A DNA stretch of 64,000 nucleotides from Acidimicrobiia bacterium (GTDB lineage: Bacteria > Actinomycetota > Acidimicrobiia > Acidimicrobiales > Aldehydirespiratoraceae): assembly GCA_022828135.1 (NCBI GenBank), contig JAJEJB010000006.1, positions 1-64,000 on the forward strand, in the 5' to 3' direction. Under the pieces are notes generated by a model. That model was not told where the DNA came from and did not search any database. It saw only the letters and a list, made by a program, of their open reading frames with translations. The position numbers and the translations under genes were made by a program. Every line of letters starts with the position of its first letter. The stretch's first letter is position 1. Below are positions 34,360 through 42,771 of this stretch, one piece after another.

Positions 34360-35588
34360 GGCTTGAAGAAGGCGGGGCTGGTGGCCTTGGCCGGGATCTC
34401 CGCCAGCGGGGTGGCGACCTGCTCCACGCTGGGACCGTGCTCGGCGGCCAGCGGGGCCAGCCGGTCGAGGTCGAAGCCGTACAGGTCGGCCGCGTTGCCG
34501 CCCAGCAGCGCCCTCATCTCACCGGCGTCCCAGTCGCTGAACGCCCGCTGGAGGCTCTCCAGCGAGTACGGGTAGGTGCCCTCGTGGTGGGGGTAGTCGC
34601 TGCCCCACATCACCTTGTGCAACCCCACCTTGCGGATGGCGGCCGCCTCGCCCGGCGACGGGAAGCTGGCCCCGATCCACACGTTGCGGTCGAAGTACTC
34701 CGACGGCTTCAACGGCAGCACGATGTCGGCCGCGAAGCCGAGCTCGCCGACACGGCCGTGGCGCATCTGGCGGTGGTAGCCGTCCATGCGGCGCAACTCC
34801 TCCACCAGCCAGGCCACCCCCTGCTCGGTCATCACGTAGCGCAGCGTCGGGAAGCGCTCGAACACGCCCGACATGATCAGGTGGGCCAGGTTGCGGTGCG
34901 AGTAGAACGGCACCTCCATCAAGAACACCACCCCGGCGGCAGGCGCCTTGCCGTAGTCGGGCCCGCCGTTCCCGCCGTGCTGGGTCATGATCATGTCGAG
35001 GTCGGCGGCCGCGGCCCAGAGCCGGTCCCAGCGCGGGTCCCAGTACCCGGGCAGCTCGCTGTCGGGCGGGACGTGGGGCAGCAGGAAGCTGCGGAACCCC
35101 TCGGCCGCGGCCCACTCGAGGGTGGCCACCGCGTCGTCGAGATCGTCGGCGAAGATCTGGGGCAGGCCACAGCGCTGATCGGGGTAGCGGGCACACCAGT
35201 CGCGCAGCCACCGGTTGTGGGCCTTGATCCCGGCGAAGCGGCGCTCGTAGTCGGCCCGGTCCAACGGCGGGCGGGCGATCAGGGAGCCGGTCGGGTAGAA
35301 GGGCGGGACCGTGTTGGGGAACGTGATCTCAGCCACGACGCCGTCGGCGTACTGTTCGCTCAAGCGCCGGTCGTCGTCCCAGTTGCGGGAGCGCCCGTCG
35401 TCCTGGAGGTCGCGGTACGGGTTGCGGTAGGCGCCCCTCCATTCGAGGAACTCGTCACGCCACGCCGGGTCGAGGTACTCCTCGTAGGCAGCCATGTTGC
35501 CGCCCGCATGGCAGTCCGCCGAGATGATCGTGTACCGCTCGGTCGCGTCGCTGTCTGGCCCGCCCATCGGTTGGTGCTCCTCGTTCAT
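34356..35588 (-). CDS. Amidohydrolase (Amidohydro_2 family)
   Basis: A 410-residue TIM-barrel metal hydrolase of the Amidohydro_2 (ACMSD/resorcylate decarboxylase-like) family. Likely metal ligands lie in SADCHAGGNMAAYEEY near the N-terminus, in TQHGGNGGPDYG, and in the C-terminal MWGSDYPHHEGTYPYS, where the Asp is the usual catalytic base. It could hydrolyse or decarboxylate an aromatic or cyclic acid. Pairing with the sulfatase (4-bp overlap) suggests one route for a sulfated aromatic compound, an inference from context only. Confidence 0.88.
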   Translation of the reverse strand: MNEEHQPMGGPDSDATERYTIISADCHAGGNMAAYEEYLDPAWRDEFLEWRGAYRNPYRDLQDDGRSRNWDDDRRLSEQYADGVVAEITFPNTVPPFYPTGSLIARPPLDRADYERRFAGIKAHNRWLRDWCARYPDQRCGLPQIFADDLDDAVATLEWAAAEGFRSFLLPHVPPDSELPGYWDPRWDRLWAAAADLDMIMTQHGGNGGPDYGKAPAAGVVFLMEVPFYSHRNLAHLIMSGVFERFPTLRYVMTEQGVAWLVEELRRMDGYHRQMRHGRVGELGFAADIVLPLKPSEYFDRNVWIGASFPSPGEAAAIRKVGLHKVMWGSDYPHHEGTYPYSLESLQRAFSDWDAGEMRALLGGNAADLYGFDLDRLAPLAAEHGPSVEQVATPLAEIPAKATSPAFFKP

Positions 35589-35764
35589 GGTCCCGGCAGG
35601 CGGGCGGCCGCCGGCTCGACCTAGCGCCGCGTGCTCCGGGAATCGCCGTCGCGCTCGCCTGTGGTCCGAAGTGTACGCTGGCGGCCCCGCAGATAGTTCG
35701 GAGCCGCGATGGTCTCGCTCGACATGCGCACCCGGCTCTACGCCGACATGGTCCTAGGACTGAG

Positions 35765-36643
35765 ATGATCAACGCAGAGGTCGTGCACGCCGCTGGGGCC
35801 GCCCTGGGCGAGGGCTGCGTGTGGTCACCGGTCGAGAACCTGCTCATCTGGGTCGACATCAACGGCCAGGCCGTGCATCGCTTCGATCACCACACGGGCC
35901 AGCCGGTGGGGTTGTGGCGCTACCCGGACGTGGTCGGCAACGCCGCCCCCCGCGCCGGCGGGGGGCTGGCCCTCGGCTTGGGACCCTCGGTGGCGCTCAC
36001 CGACCAGGTCGGCGCCATCGAGACCGTGATCGAGCTGCCCGGCGAGCCCGAATCGAACCGCACCAACGACGGTGCGGTCGACCCGCGGGGCCGACTGTTC
36101 CAGGGGACGATGAGCCATGCCGAGCCCGGAGCGCCGGTGGCTTCGCTGCACCGGGTGGACGGCGACGGCACGGCCCGGAGGGTGCTCTCCGACGTGATGA
36201 TCTCCAACGGCATCGGCTGGAGTCCCGACCAGTCCACGATGTACTACATCGACACGCTGACGTTCCGGGTGGACCGCTTCGACTACGACCCCGATTCGGG
36301 CGAGATCGAGGGGCGGCGCCCGTTTGTGACCTTCGACGGCAGCGCGGGCGCGCCCGACGGCATGACGGTCGACGCCGACGGCTGCCTGTGGGTGGCAATG
36401 TTCGGCGGCTACCACGTGCAGCGCTTCTCACCCGACGGTGAACAGCTTGAGGCGGTGATCACTCCGGGCTCGCCCCAGGCCACTTGCTGCTGTTTCGGCG
36501 GCCCGGACCTGGACACGCTCTACATCACCACCGGCCGCGAGCCGATCGCCGGCGTCAGCACCGAGGGCGAGCCCAATGCCGGAGCGCTGTTCGCCGCCGA
36601 CGTCGACGCGGTAGGGCAGCCCACCAACCTGTTCGCCGGTTGA
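35765..36643 (+). CDS. SMP-30/gluconolactonase-family lactonase
   Basis: A 292-residue six-bladed propeller. Family marks are LGEGCVWSP (metal Glu), SNRTNDGAVDPRGRLFQGTM, ISNGIGWSPDQSTMYYIDT and GAPDGMTVDADGCLWVAMF, which hold the calcium ligands Glu, Asn and Asp. It opens sugar or other lactones. The neighbour on the opposite strand is the amidohydrolase, with 176 bp between; a very short open frame in that gap (about 35709-35768) has no support as a gene. Substrate unknown. Confidence 0.92.
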   Translation: MINAEVVHAAGAALGEGCVWSPVENLLIWVDINGQAVHRFDHHTGQPVGLWRYPDVVGNAAPRAGGGLALGLGPSVALTDQVGAIETVIELPGEPESNRTNDGAVDPRGRLFQGTMSHAEPGAPVASLHRVDGDGTARRVLSDVMISNGIGWSPDQSTMYYIDTLTFRVDRFDYDPDSGEIEGRRPFVTFDGSAGAPDGMTVDADGCLWVAMFGGYHVQRFSPDGEQLEAVITPGSPQATCCCFGGPDLDTLYITTGREPIAGVSTEGEPNAGALFAADVDAVGQPTNLFAG

Positions 36644-36728
36644 CCGCCGGTCCGACGGGAGGGCTGCGAGGCCGCATCCCGGACGGTGACATTGGGCACA
36701 CCGCGGCCTCTTGGCCCGCTCCGCTGCG

Positions 36729-36734
36729 TATATT
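36729..36734 (+). promoter_or_regulatory. Candidate -10 box of the superoxide dismutase gene
   Basis: TATATT is the only AT-rich hexamer in this GC-rich gap and lies about 42 bp before the ATG. No matching -35 was found at the usual spacing. Confidence 0.35.
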
Positions 36735-36775
36735 CGGGTTCGCCCCCGGTTGCTTTCGAAAGGTCCGCTCCCGCG

Positions 36776-37369
36776 ATGACGATCGAGCAAGCCCCCCTCC
36801 CCTATCCGCTCGACGGACTCGCGCCCCACATCTCCGAGCGCACCATGAGCTTCCACTACGGCCGCCACCACGCCGGCTACGTGGCCAGCGTCAACAGCAC
36901 GATCGCGGGGACAGCCCATGAAGGCGCCTCGCTGGAGGAAATCGTTGCCGCGGCCGATGTGCCGTCCGGGCTGTTCAACTGTGCGGCGCAGTCATGGAAC
37001 CATGCCTTCTACTGGGACTCGATGAGCCCGGGGGCCGTCGAGGCGCCCTCAACCGAGTTGCTGGCCGCCTTGGAACGCAGCTTCGGATCCCTCGACGCCT
37101 TCAATACCCAGTTCGCGGCGGCCGCGGTGGGCAACTTCGCGTCGGGTTGGACCTGGCTGGTGTCGGGTGCCAATGGCCTACAGATCGTCAACACCGACGA
37201 CGCCGACACACCGCTGCGCCACGGCCAGCGGGCCCTACTGACGATCGACGTGTGGGAGCACGCCTACTACCTCGACTACCAGAACGCCCGGGCCGCCTAC
37301 GTGGACGCCTTCATCGAGCACCTAATCGACTGGGAGTTCGTCTCCGCCAACTTCGCGGCCGTGGGTTAG
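36776..37369 (+). CDS. sodB: Superoxide dismutase, iron type
   Basis: A 197-residue Fe/Mn superoxide dismutase. Metal ligands are H27 (SFHYGRHH), H76 (AQSWNHAFYW), D158 and H162 (DVWEHAYY). The glutamine Q72 near H76 and WNHAFYW pattern are those of the Fe-type enzymes, so iron is expected, though cambialistic use is possible. No signal peptide; cytoplasmic. AAAGG lies upstream of the ATG at a workable distance. It ends against the converging dehydrogenase gene with overlapping stops (TTAG). Confidence 0.95.
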   Translation: MTIEQAPLPYPLDGLAPHISERTMSFHYGRHHAGYVASVNSTIAGTAHEGASLEEIVAAADVPSGLFNCAAQSWNHAFYWDSMSPGAVEAPSTELLAALERSFGSLDAFNTQFAAAAVGNFASGWTWLVSGANGLQIVNTDDADTPLRHGQRALLTIDVWEHAYYLDYQNARAAYVDAFIEHLIDWEFVSANFAAVG

Positions 37370-38235
37370 TCGTCGACGAGGAGCTCGATCAGGGAGCTGG
37401 TGTCCCAGCGGCCGTGGCCCTGGCGCTGGAGGCGGGCGTAGTACTGGTCGATGATCGCGGTGACCGGCAGGGTGGCGCCGACACGCTCGGCCTCGGCGAA
37501 GCAGATGGCCAGGTCCTTGCGCATCCAGTCGAGGGCGAAGCCGAAGTCGAACTCGCGCCGGGCCATGGTCTCTCCCCGGTTGGCCATCTGCCACGACCCG
37601 GCCGCTCCCTGGGAGATCGTCGCAACCACCTGCTCGACGTCGAGCCCGGCCCGGCGGGCGAAGTCGATCCCCTCGGCCAGGCCCTGAACCAGCCCGGCGA
37701 TGCAGATCTGGTTCACCATCTTGGTGCGCTGGCCGCTTCCCGGCCCGCCCAGCAGGGTGACCGCCTTGGCGTAGGCATCTATCACCGGCTCGGCCCGGTC
37801 GAAGTCGCCCTGGTCGCCGCCGCACATGACGGTGAGCACACCGTTCTCGGCACCGGCCTGGCCCCCCGAGATCGGGGCGTCCACGAAGCCGACGCCCCGC
37901 TCTTTGGAGACCCGATGCAGCTCCTGAGCCAGGTCAGCCGACGCGGTGGTGTGGTCCACTAGCACCGACCCGGGCGCCATCGACTCCAGCGCTCCGCCTT
38001 CCCCGAGCGTCACCGAGCGAACGTCGTCGTCGTTGCCGACGCACACGAACACGAACTCCGCGTCGGCCGCTGCCCCTGCGGGCGTCAGCGCGGCAGTACC
38101 GCCGTGCTCGGCCACCCAGTCCTCGGCCCGGGAAGCGGTCCGGTTGTAGACCGTCACGTCATGGCCTGCCGATACCAGGTGGCCAGCCATGGGATAGCCC
38201 ATGACTCCCAGCCCGACGAATGCGCAACCAGCCAT
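37366..38235 (-). CDS. 3-hydroxyisobutyrate dehydrogenase-family oxidoreductase
   Basis: A 289-residue beta-hydroxyacid dehydrogenase, distinct from that at 6564. NAD(P) motif GCAFVGLGVMGYPMAGHLV, substrate loop FVDAPISGGQAGAENG and the catalytic lysine in GQRTKMVNQICIAG are complete. Length fits the family. The arginine after VYNRT hints at NADP preference, but this is uncertain. A strong AAGGAGG ribosome site precedes the ATG. It could be a 3-hydroxyisobutyrate or 2-hydroxy-3-oxopropionate reductase. Confidence 0.92.
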   Translation of the reverse strand: MAGCAFVGLGVMGYPMAGHLVSAGHDVTVYNRTASRAEDWVAEHGGTAALTPAGAAADAEFVFVCVGNDDDVRSVTLGEGGALESMAPGSVLVDHTTASADLAQELHRVSKERGVGFVDAPISGGQAGAENGVLTVMCGGDQGDFDRAEPVIDAYAKAVTLLGGPGSGQRTKMVNQICIAGLVQGLAEGIDFARRAGLDVEQVVATISQGAAGSWQMANRGETMARREFDFGFALDWMRKDLAICFAEAERVGATLPVTAIIDQYYARLQRQGHGRWDTSSLIELLVDD

Positions 38236-38638
38236 TTGGCGCCTCCTTCAGGGATGCAACCTGCGTACCTTACGCGCACGCGGGGTGCGCTCATCCAGGC
38301 GCGTAAGCTGCAGGGATGTGGATCCTGGTTGCCGGGCCGATTCGGGCGGGAGAGGCTGCAAGGTAGATACCTGCATGACCGAGCAGCTTCGCCGCCACTC
38401 GGCTCAGACGATGACGACCTTCGCCCAACAGCTTGTGGCCGACGCAGCGCTCGCAGCCGGCGAAGCCTTGACCGAGCGGGACGCACACGCCGTAGCTGAG
38501 CGGATGGAGCGATCTGCGCCGTGGTAGCGCCCGGCGCCGTGTACTGGTCGATGCCCTCATCCGGGAGTGCCAGATCGGGATCATATGCTTCCACCGCCTC
38601 GCAAACTTGATGGCCGTGACTTCACCGCCCGCCGCGGT
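38236..38638. other. Low-information intergenic region
   Basis: About 400 bp between the dehydrogenase and the Gly-rich protein. Apart from a weak 50-codon open frame (38375-38527, listed separately), I see no promoter, RNA gene or repeat I would defend. Confidence 0.4.
38375..38527 (+). CDS. Possible 50-residue hypothetical protein
   Basis: A short frame encoding MTEQLRRHSAQTMTTFAQQL and a helical, acidic remainder ending RMERSAPW. Amphipathic helix-like composition and normal codon use for this genome argue weakly for a gene. No ribosome site is visible and no family is recognised. It could be chance in GC-rich DNA. Confidence 0.25.
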   Translation: MTEQLRRHSAQTMTTFAQQLVADAALAAGEALTERDAHAVAERMERSAPW

Positions 38639-38965
38639 TCACCAGCCGCCCCCGAAGTCGCCACCGCCCCCAAAGTCGCCACCGCCCCCGAAGAAACCGC
38701 CCCAATCGGCATCCGCGATGGCTTCACCCTCGGCCATGCCCGACCCGTCGACCGGTCCGACGACCCCTGCTCGACGAGACGACACCAGCCGGCGGTGAAG
38801 CCACCGCCCCACCACAACCAGCACCATCACCACGGCGGCCCATGCCGGCGCGCGACTTGTCGCGGCCAACGCGACGATCCCCACCGCGGCCGCTACCAGT
38901 AGCGCGTCGGCCAGTTCCTGCGGGGTGGCGTCCCCTTGGCCAAGACGGAACTGGTTGCGGATCAT
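38639..38965 (-). CDS. Small membrane protein with Gly/Phe-rich tail
   Basis: A 108-residue hypothetical protein. One or two membrane segments (LLVAAAVGIVALAA, AWAAVVMVLVVVGRWL) precede a tail of GGGGDF repeats ending GGGW. Such tails are known from TPM-domain and DUF2207 proteins, but those domains are absent here. The start at 38965 overlaps the stop of an upstream frame by ATGA, and no ribosome site is seen, so coupling to a missing or degraded upstream gene is possible. Confidence 0.5.
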   Translation of the reverse strand: MIRNQFRLGQGDATPQELADALLVAAAVGIVALAATSRAPAWAAVVMVLVVVGRWLHRRLVSSRRAGVVGPVDGSGMAEGEAIADADWGGFFGGGGDFGGGGDFGGGW

Positions 38966-39056
38966 GACAGCGCTGTCAGCCGCGCCGGATAGCGGTCGAT
39001 GTCGGGCTCGTTGATGGCCGCGGCCTCTGACGTAACGCCACTTCTACTACCAAGAA

Positions 39057-39143
39057 TGGTGCCCGGGGTGGGACTCGAACCCACACGTCCGTGAGGACAG
39101 CCCGTTTTAAGCGGGCCGCGTCTGCCAGTTGCGCCACCCGGGC
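39057..39143 (-). tRNA. tRNA-Leu (TAA anticodon)
   Basis: A class II tRNA. The acceptor arm GCCCGGG pairs with CCCGGGC. The anticodon loop is CTTAAAA, giving TAA. A long variable arm (about 13 nt, TGTCCTCACGGAC) is typical for leucine, and the T loop is GGTTCGAGTCC. The CCA end is encoded (39057-39059). It reads UUA, a codon rare in GC-rich genomes. Confidence 0.95.
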
Positions 39144-39189
39144 ACACCCGTCACGGTACCGCCGTTGGGCCGGCCCATGAGCGGTGTCT

Positions 39190-39642
39190 CTATGCAGCGG
39201 CTGCCTTGGTTGGAACTGGCGGAGCCGGGGCGGTCTCGACTACCTCTGTTCTCAGGGTGAGTGCGCCGGCGTCATCCTCTTCACCCTCGCCGTCGACGGC
39301 CAGCCACAGGGCGGACCGCACCAGGTCGGCTTTGGAGTCCTCGAGATAGTTGGCCACCACGATCCCCTCGATCATGTCGGACAGGACCGCTCCCCGGGGC
39401 CGGTCCCCGAGACGGATCGACACCACCGGCGACCCGTTGCGACGGCGGATGGACCGGTGGAGGTCGGGGCGGGACGGCGGGCTGGCGAAGACGGGCACTA
39501 CCAGGCCGCGCAGGTGGGACGCCCGCGCGAGCGAGCGGGCTGCAGTGCCGAAGTCGAGAGATGTCATTCCCACGAGAGCTATGGTCGCGCCGGGGTGTGA
39601 CACCGTCCCGACCCAGCCCAGGAGCCGGCCCTTTATCGCCAT
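39190..39642 (-). CDS. Hypothetical protein, start uncertain
   Basis: A frame of up to 150 residues, not recognised. The centre (LVVPVFASPPSRPDLHRSIR, then IEGIVVANYLEDSKADLVRS) has mixed alpha/beta character, and the tail is acidic then Ala/Pro-rich. The full-length start at 39642 overlaps the divergent nuclease start (CATG), which would leave no room for promoters. A second ATG at 39567 is therefore more plausible. Codon use is normal for the region. Confidence 0.5.
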   Translation of the reverse strand: MAIKGRLLGWVGTVSHPGATIALVGMTSLDFGTAARSLARASHLRGLVVPVFASPPSRPDLHRSIRRRNGSPVVSIRLGDRPRGAVLSDMIEGIVVANYLEDSKADLVRSALWLAVDGEGEEDDAGALTLRTEVVETAPAPPVPTKAAAA

Positions 39643-40600
39643 GCACGCAGCCGACTACAACCCGGCCCAGCAGGAGGTAGTGAGCCTGCTCGGAGCCCCG
39701 AAGGGGGACCGTCCCACCTTCGACGCGGGCCTGCGCGACGAGCTGCGAAACCTGCTGGAGGAACGCCTCGAACCGCTGGTCGACACCATCAACTCCGACC
39801 GGTTCGACGACGACATCCTGTACCTGAGCAAGTTCAAGCTCTCGCAGGCTCTGGGATGCGAGCGGAAATTCATGGCCGAGCTCGCCGAGCCGTTCCAATG
39901 GTCGATCCCCACCGCCCGGGGCACGGTCACCCACAAGGCCATCGAGCTGTCGGTGCACTGGCGGGGCGAGGCATCGCCGCTGGAACTGGTCGACGAGGCA
40001 ATGTCCCGGCTCGAGAACGCCGACAAGAGCATCGCCGACTACCTGCAATCCTGCGAAGAGACCGAGCGGGCCGAGCTGAAGGCCGAGGCCGGCGCGGCCA
40101 TGACCCAGTTCCTGGAGTGCTTCCCCCCGCTCAAGCCCAGATGGAGGCCCACGACGGACAGCCCGATACGGGCAGAGCTACACGAAGGACTGATCGTGCT
40201 GTCGGGCAAGCCAGACCTCACGCTCGGCCAACCCACCGACACGATCGCCGGCAAGGTAATCATCGACTTCAAGACCGGAAGGTTCTCGCCCTCCCATCGA
40301 GAGGACCTGCGCTTCTACGCCCTGCTGGAGGCCCTGCGCATCCTGCCGCCCAGGCTGCTCGCCACCTACTACCTCGACCAGGGCCGGTTCCACCCCGAGG
40401 AGGTCACCCACGACCTGCTGCTGTCGGCGGCCGAACGGGTCATCGACGGCGCTCACCGCTACGTGGAGCTGGTCACCGGCACCCGCGGGCCGGGGGTCGC
40501 TCCCGGCCCGAGCTGCCGATGGTGCCCGGTCCAACCCGACTGCGACGAGGGCACCACCTACCTGGAAGACTCGCCTGAGGGCGGTCCCGAGGACTGGTGA
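39641..40600 (+). CDS. PD-(D/E)XK nuclease with Fe-S cluster cysteines (Cas4/AddB-like)
   Basis: A 319-residue protein. The nuclease core has H98 (TVTHKAIE), D192 (SGKPDLTLG) and D209-x-K211 (IIDFKTG), the RecB/Cas4 active-site pattern. Four cysteines fit the 4Fe-4S staple of Cas4 and AddB: C73 (LGCERKF), then C292, C295 and C301 (CRWCPVQPDC). It is probably a single-strand DNA exonuclease acting in recombination or repair. No cas genes, helicase or CRISPR array are nearby, so a CRISPR role is unlikely. It diverges from the hypothetical gene at 39190 and converges on the MFS gene. Confidence 0.87.
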   Translation: MHAADYNPAQQEVVSLLGAPKGDRPTFDAGLRDELRNLLEERLEPLVDTINSDRFDDDILYLSKFKLSQALGCERKFMAELAEPFQWSIPTARGTVTHKAIELSVHWRGEASPLELVDEAMSRLENADKSIADYLQSCEETERAELKAEAGAAMTQFLECFPPLKPRWRPTTDSPIRAELHEGLIVLSGKPDLTLGQPTDTIAGKVIIDFKTGRFSPSHREDLRFYALLEALRILPPRLLATYYLDQGRFHPEEVTHDLLLSAAERVIDGAHRYVELVTGTRGPGVAPGPSCRWCPVQPDCDEGTTYLEDSPEGGPEDW

Positions 40601-40604
40601 GCGG

Positions 40605-41948
40605 CTAGCTCGAGGACCGCCTCCTGAGGCGGGGCGGCGACGGAGTGGTCGGATGGACTTCGGGGGCGACCTCCGGGGAGTACTCCCCTACCTCCACGTC
40701 CAGATGGCGCAACCAGCCCGAACCATGGAGCGCAGCCGTTCCCGCCAGCAGCAGAGCGCCGTAGAGGCCGAAGGCAGGCCGTGGTCCGACCAGCTCGATC
40801 AGCTGGCCCAGCACGAGCTGCCCGAGAGGGTTGGACGACATCAGCACCATCACATACAGCGACATCACCTGGGTCCTGCGCTCCTCGTCGACCTGGAGCT
40901 GGACGGCGGTGTTGAGCGAACTCGCCGACGCGAGGTGGGCGGCCCCGATGAACGCCAACGGCACCAGGTACGACACGAACGACGGTGCCACCGCCAGCGC
41001 CACCACGGCGGCCCCGTAGATGACCAGCGCGACTCGCTGGATCTGCGACCGCGGCACCCGCCCGCCAAGCGACGCCACCACGGGCGCGGCCACCACGGCC
41101 CCCGCACCGAGCATGGTGAGCATGAGACCGAACCCGCCCGGCCCCCGATGGAACACATCCTCGGCGAAGACGACGGTGAGTATCTGGATCGACAGCCCGA
41201 GCGACCCGATCAGCGAGGCGGTGACGAAGGCGACCACCAGACCGCGGCGAGCCCTCACGTACCGGGCCACGGTCAGCATGTTGCGGATCACCCGCATGCT
41301 CGGAGTCCCGGCTGCGGCCGCAGACTTGCGGGACTCGATCCGGGCCAGCGCGAACACCACCGCCAGGGCGCCGGCTGCGCTCACCCAGAACGCGACCGCC
41401 GGGCCCGCCGCGGCCACGGTGATCCCGCCCAGCATCGGGCCGACCAGCCGGGAGCCGTTGAACTGAGCGGAGTTCAGGGTCACCGCATTGAGGAGCAGGT
41501 CCCTGGGGACCAACTCGCTCACGAATGCCTGCCAGACGGGCAGGTTGAGGCCCCCGCCCAGCCCCGAGGCCGCAGCCAGGCCCACATAGGCGGCCGGCGA
41601 CCGCACGCCCTGGCTCCAGGCCACGGCCATGAGCACCGCGACCAGGCCCATGAACGACTGCGAGACCATCAGGATGTTGCGCCTCGGATAGTGATCGGCC
41701 ACCATCCCGGCAACCGGCGCCATCAGGGCCATCGCCGCGAACTGCGCGAACCCAGCGAAGCCGACCCAGCCCGGGCTGCGGGTCAGGTCCCAGACCACCG
41801 CGGGGAGGGCCACGTACTGGAACCACCGGGCCGAACTGGCCGTGACGCCGCCGAACCAGAAGTAGCGGTAGCTGCGATGGCCGAACGAAGCAAACGCAGC
41901 AGGAGGCACCGGAGCACCGTATCGCTGCGGGCGCGCCATCACGGGCAT
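40605..41948 (-). CDS. MFS transporter (EntS-like efflux type)
   Basis: A 447-residue transporter with about 12 hydrophobic segments. MFS signatures are seen at GMVADHYPRRNILM (loop 2-3) and the corresponding loop in the second half. The overall pattern matches the MFS_3 / enterobactin exporter subfamily, which exports siderophores or drugs. An alternative start is the ATG four codons in (MARPQRYGAPV). It ends 5 bp from the nuclease stop. The substrate is not evident; no siderophore genes are adjacent. Confidence 0.88.
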   Translation of the reverse strand: MPVMARPQRYGAPVPPAAFASFGHRSYRYFWFGGVTASSARWFQYVALPAVVWDLTRSPGWVGFAGFAQFAAMALMAPVAGMVADHYPRRNILMVSQSFMGLVAVLMAVAWSQGVRSPAAYVGLAAASGLGGGLNLPVWQAFVSELVPRDLLLNAVTLNSAQFNGSRLVGPMLGGITVAAAGPAVAFWVSAAGALAVVFALARIESRKSAAAAGTPSMRVIRNMLTVARYVRARRGLVVAFVTASLIGSLGLSIQILTVVFAEDVFHRGPGGFGLMLTMLGAGAVVAAPVVASLGGRVPRSQIQRVALVIYGAAVVALAVAPSFVSYLVPLAFIGAAHLASASSLNTAVQLQVDEERRTQVMSLYVMVLMSSNPLGQLVLGQLIELVGPRPAFGLYGALLLAGTAALHGSGWLRHLDVEVGEYSPEVAPEVHPTTPSPPRLRRRSSS

Positions 41949-41987
41949 CGGACACCACGTCGCCGTGGGCGCGCCATACTGCGCTCC

Positions 41988-42746
41988 ATGTCCTACGTGA
42001 TGATCGATGTCTCAGACGGCGTGGCCCAGCTCACGCTCAACGACCCCGACAGGCGCAACACCGTCAGCCAGGCCATGAACGACGAGATCGTCGCGGCCCT
42101 CGACGAACTCGAGCCCGACCCGTCCATCGGCGCCCTGGTGGTGACCGGCGCCGGCAAGGGTTTCTGCGCGGGCGCCGTGCTGGACGACCTGCTGGCCGCC
42201 GAGTCCACCGGCATAACCCGCATCTACGAGGGGTTTCTGCGGGTGGCCCACTCGCCGCTGGCCACCGTGGCCGCGGTGAACGGCGCGGCGGTGGGCGCGG
42301 GCATGAACATGGTGCTGGCCTGCGACATCGTGCTGGCCGGGCGCCAGTACGCCCGCTTCGACTCCCGGTTCCTGAAGATCGGACTCCATCCGGGCGGCGG
42401 CCACACCTGGCGCCTCAGGCATGTGACCGACCGCACCACCGCCATGGCGATGGTGATATTCGGCGAGGTGCTGTCGGCCGACGACGCTCACCGCACCGGG
42501 CTCGCATACCAGGTCGTCGACGACGACGCCCTGCTGGCCCGGGCCCACGAGCTGGCCGCCCGGGCCGCGGCCCAGCCCAAGGAGCTGGTGGCCCGGACCA
42601 AGGCGACGATCCTGTCGCTGGACGAGGTCACCGACTCGGCAGCGGCGGTGGACTTCGAGCTGCACCCCCAGCTGTGGTCGATGGGAGAGCCCGCCTTCAA
42701 GGACCTGGTCCGGCGGCTCCGGTCGGAGATCAGCTCCAAGCCGTAA
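41988..42746 (+). CDS. Enoyl-CoA hydratase/isomerase family protein
   Basis: A 252-residue crotonase-fold enzyme. Oxyanion-hole segments are GKGFCAGAVLDDLL and VNGAAVGAGMNMVLACDIV. The usual catalytic glutamates are not both evident: the second region reads FLKIGLHPGGGHTWRLRH, so it may be an isomerase or a hydrolase variant. The ATG is preceded by CATACTGCGC and no clear ribosome site. It lies 25 bp before the pyruvate carboxylase gene. Confidence 0.87.
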   Translation: MSYVMIDVSDGVAQLTLNDPDRRNTVSQAMNDEIVAALDELEPDPSIGALVVTGAGKGFCAGAVLDDLLAAESTGITRIYEGFLRVAHSPLATVAAVNGAAVGAGMNMVLACDIVLAGRQYARFDSRFLKIGLHPGGGHTWRLRHVTDRTTAMAMVIFGEVLSADDAHRTGLAYQVVDDDALLARAHELAARAAAQPKELVARTKATILSLDEVTDSAAAVDFELHPQLWSMGEPAFKDLVRRLRSEISSKP

Positions 42747-42757
42747 ACACCTAGAAC

Positions 42758-42763
42758 TATGGT
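42758..42763 (+). promoter_or_regulatory. TANNNT -10 box before pyc
   Basis: TATGGT lies 8 nt before the ATG at 42772 with no ribosome site between, suggesting that pyc has its own leaderless promoter despite the short gap to the upstream gene. Confidence 0.35.
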
Positions 42764-42771
42764 CTGAAGTC

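Noticed and set aside
35709..35768. Short frame of about 19 codons before the SMP-30 gene
   Set aside because: No ribosome site, no recognisable peptide, and it overlaps the next start; probably chance.
39641..40600. Cas4 of a CRISPR system
   Set aside because: No cas1, cas2 or repeat array nearby; the RecB/AddB-like reading is safer.
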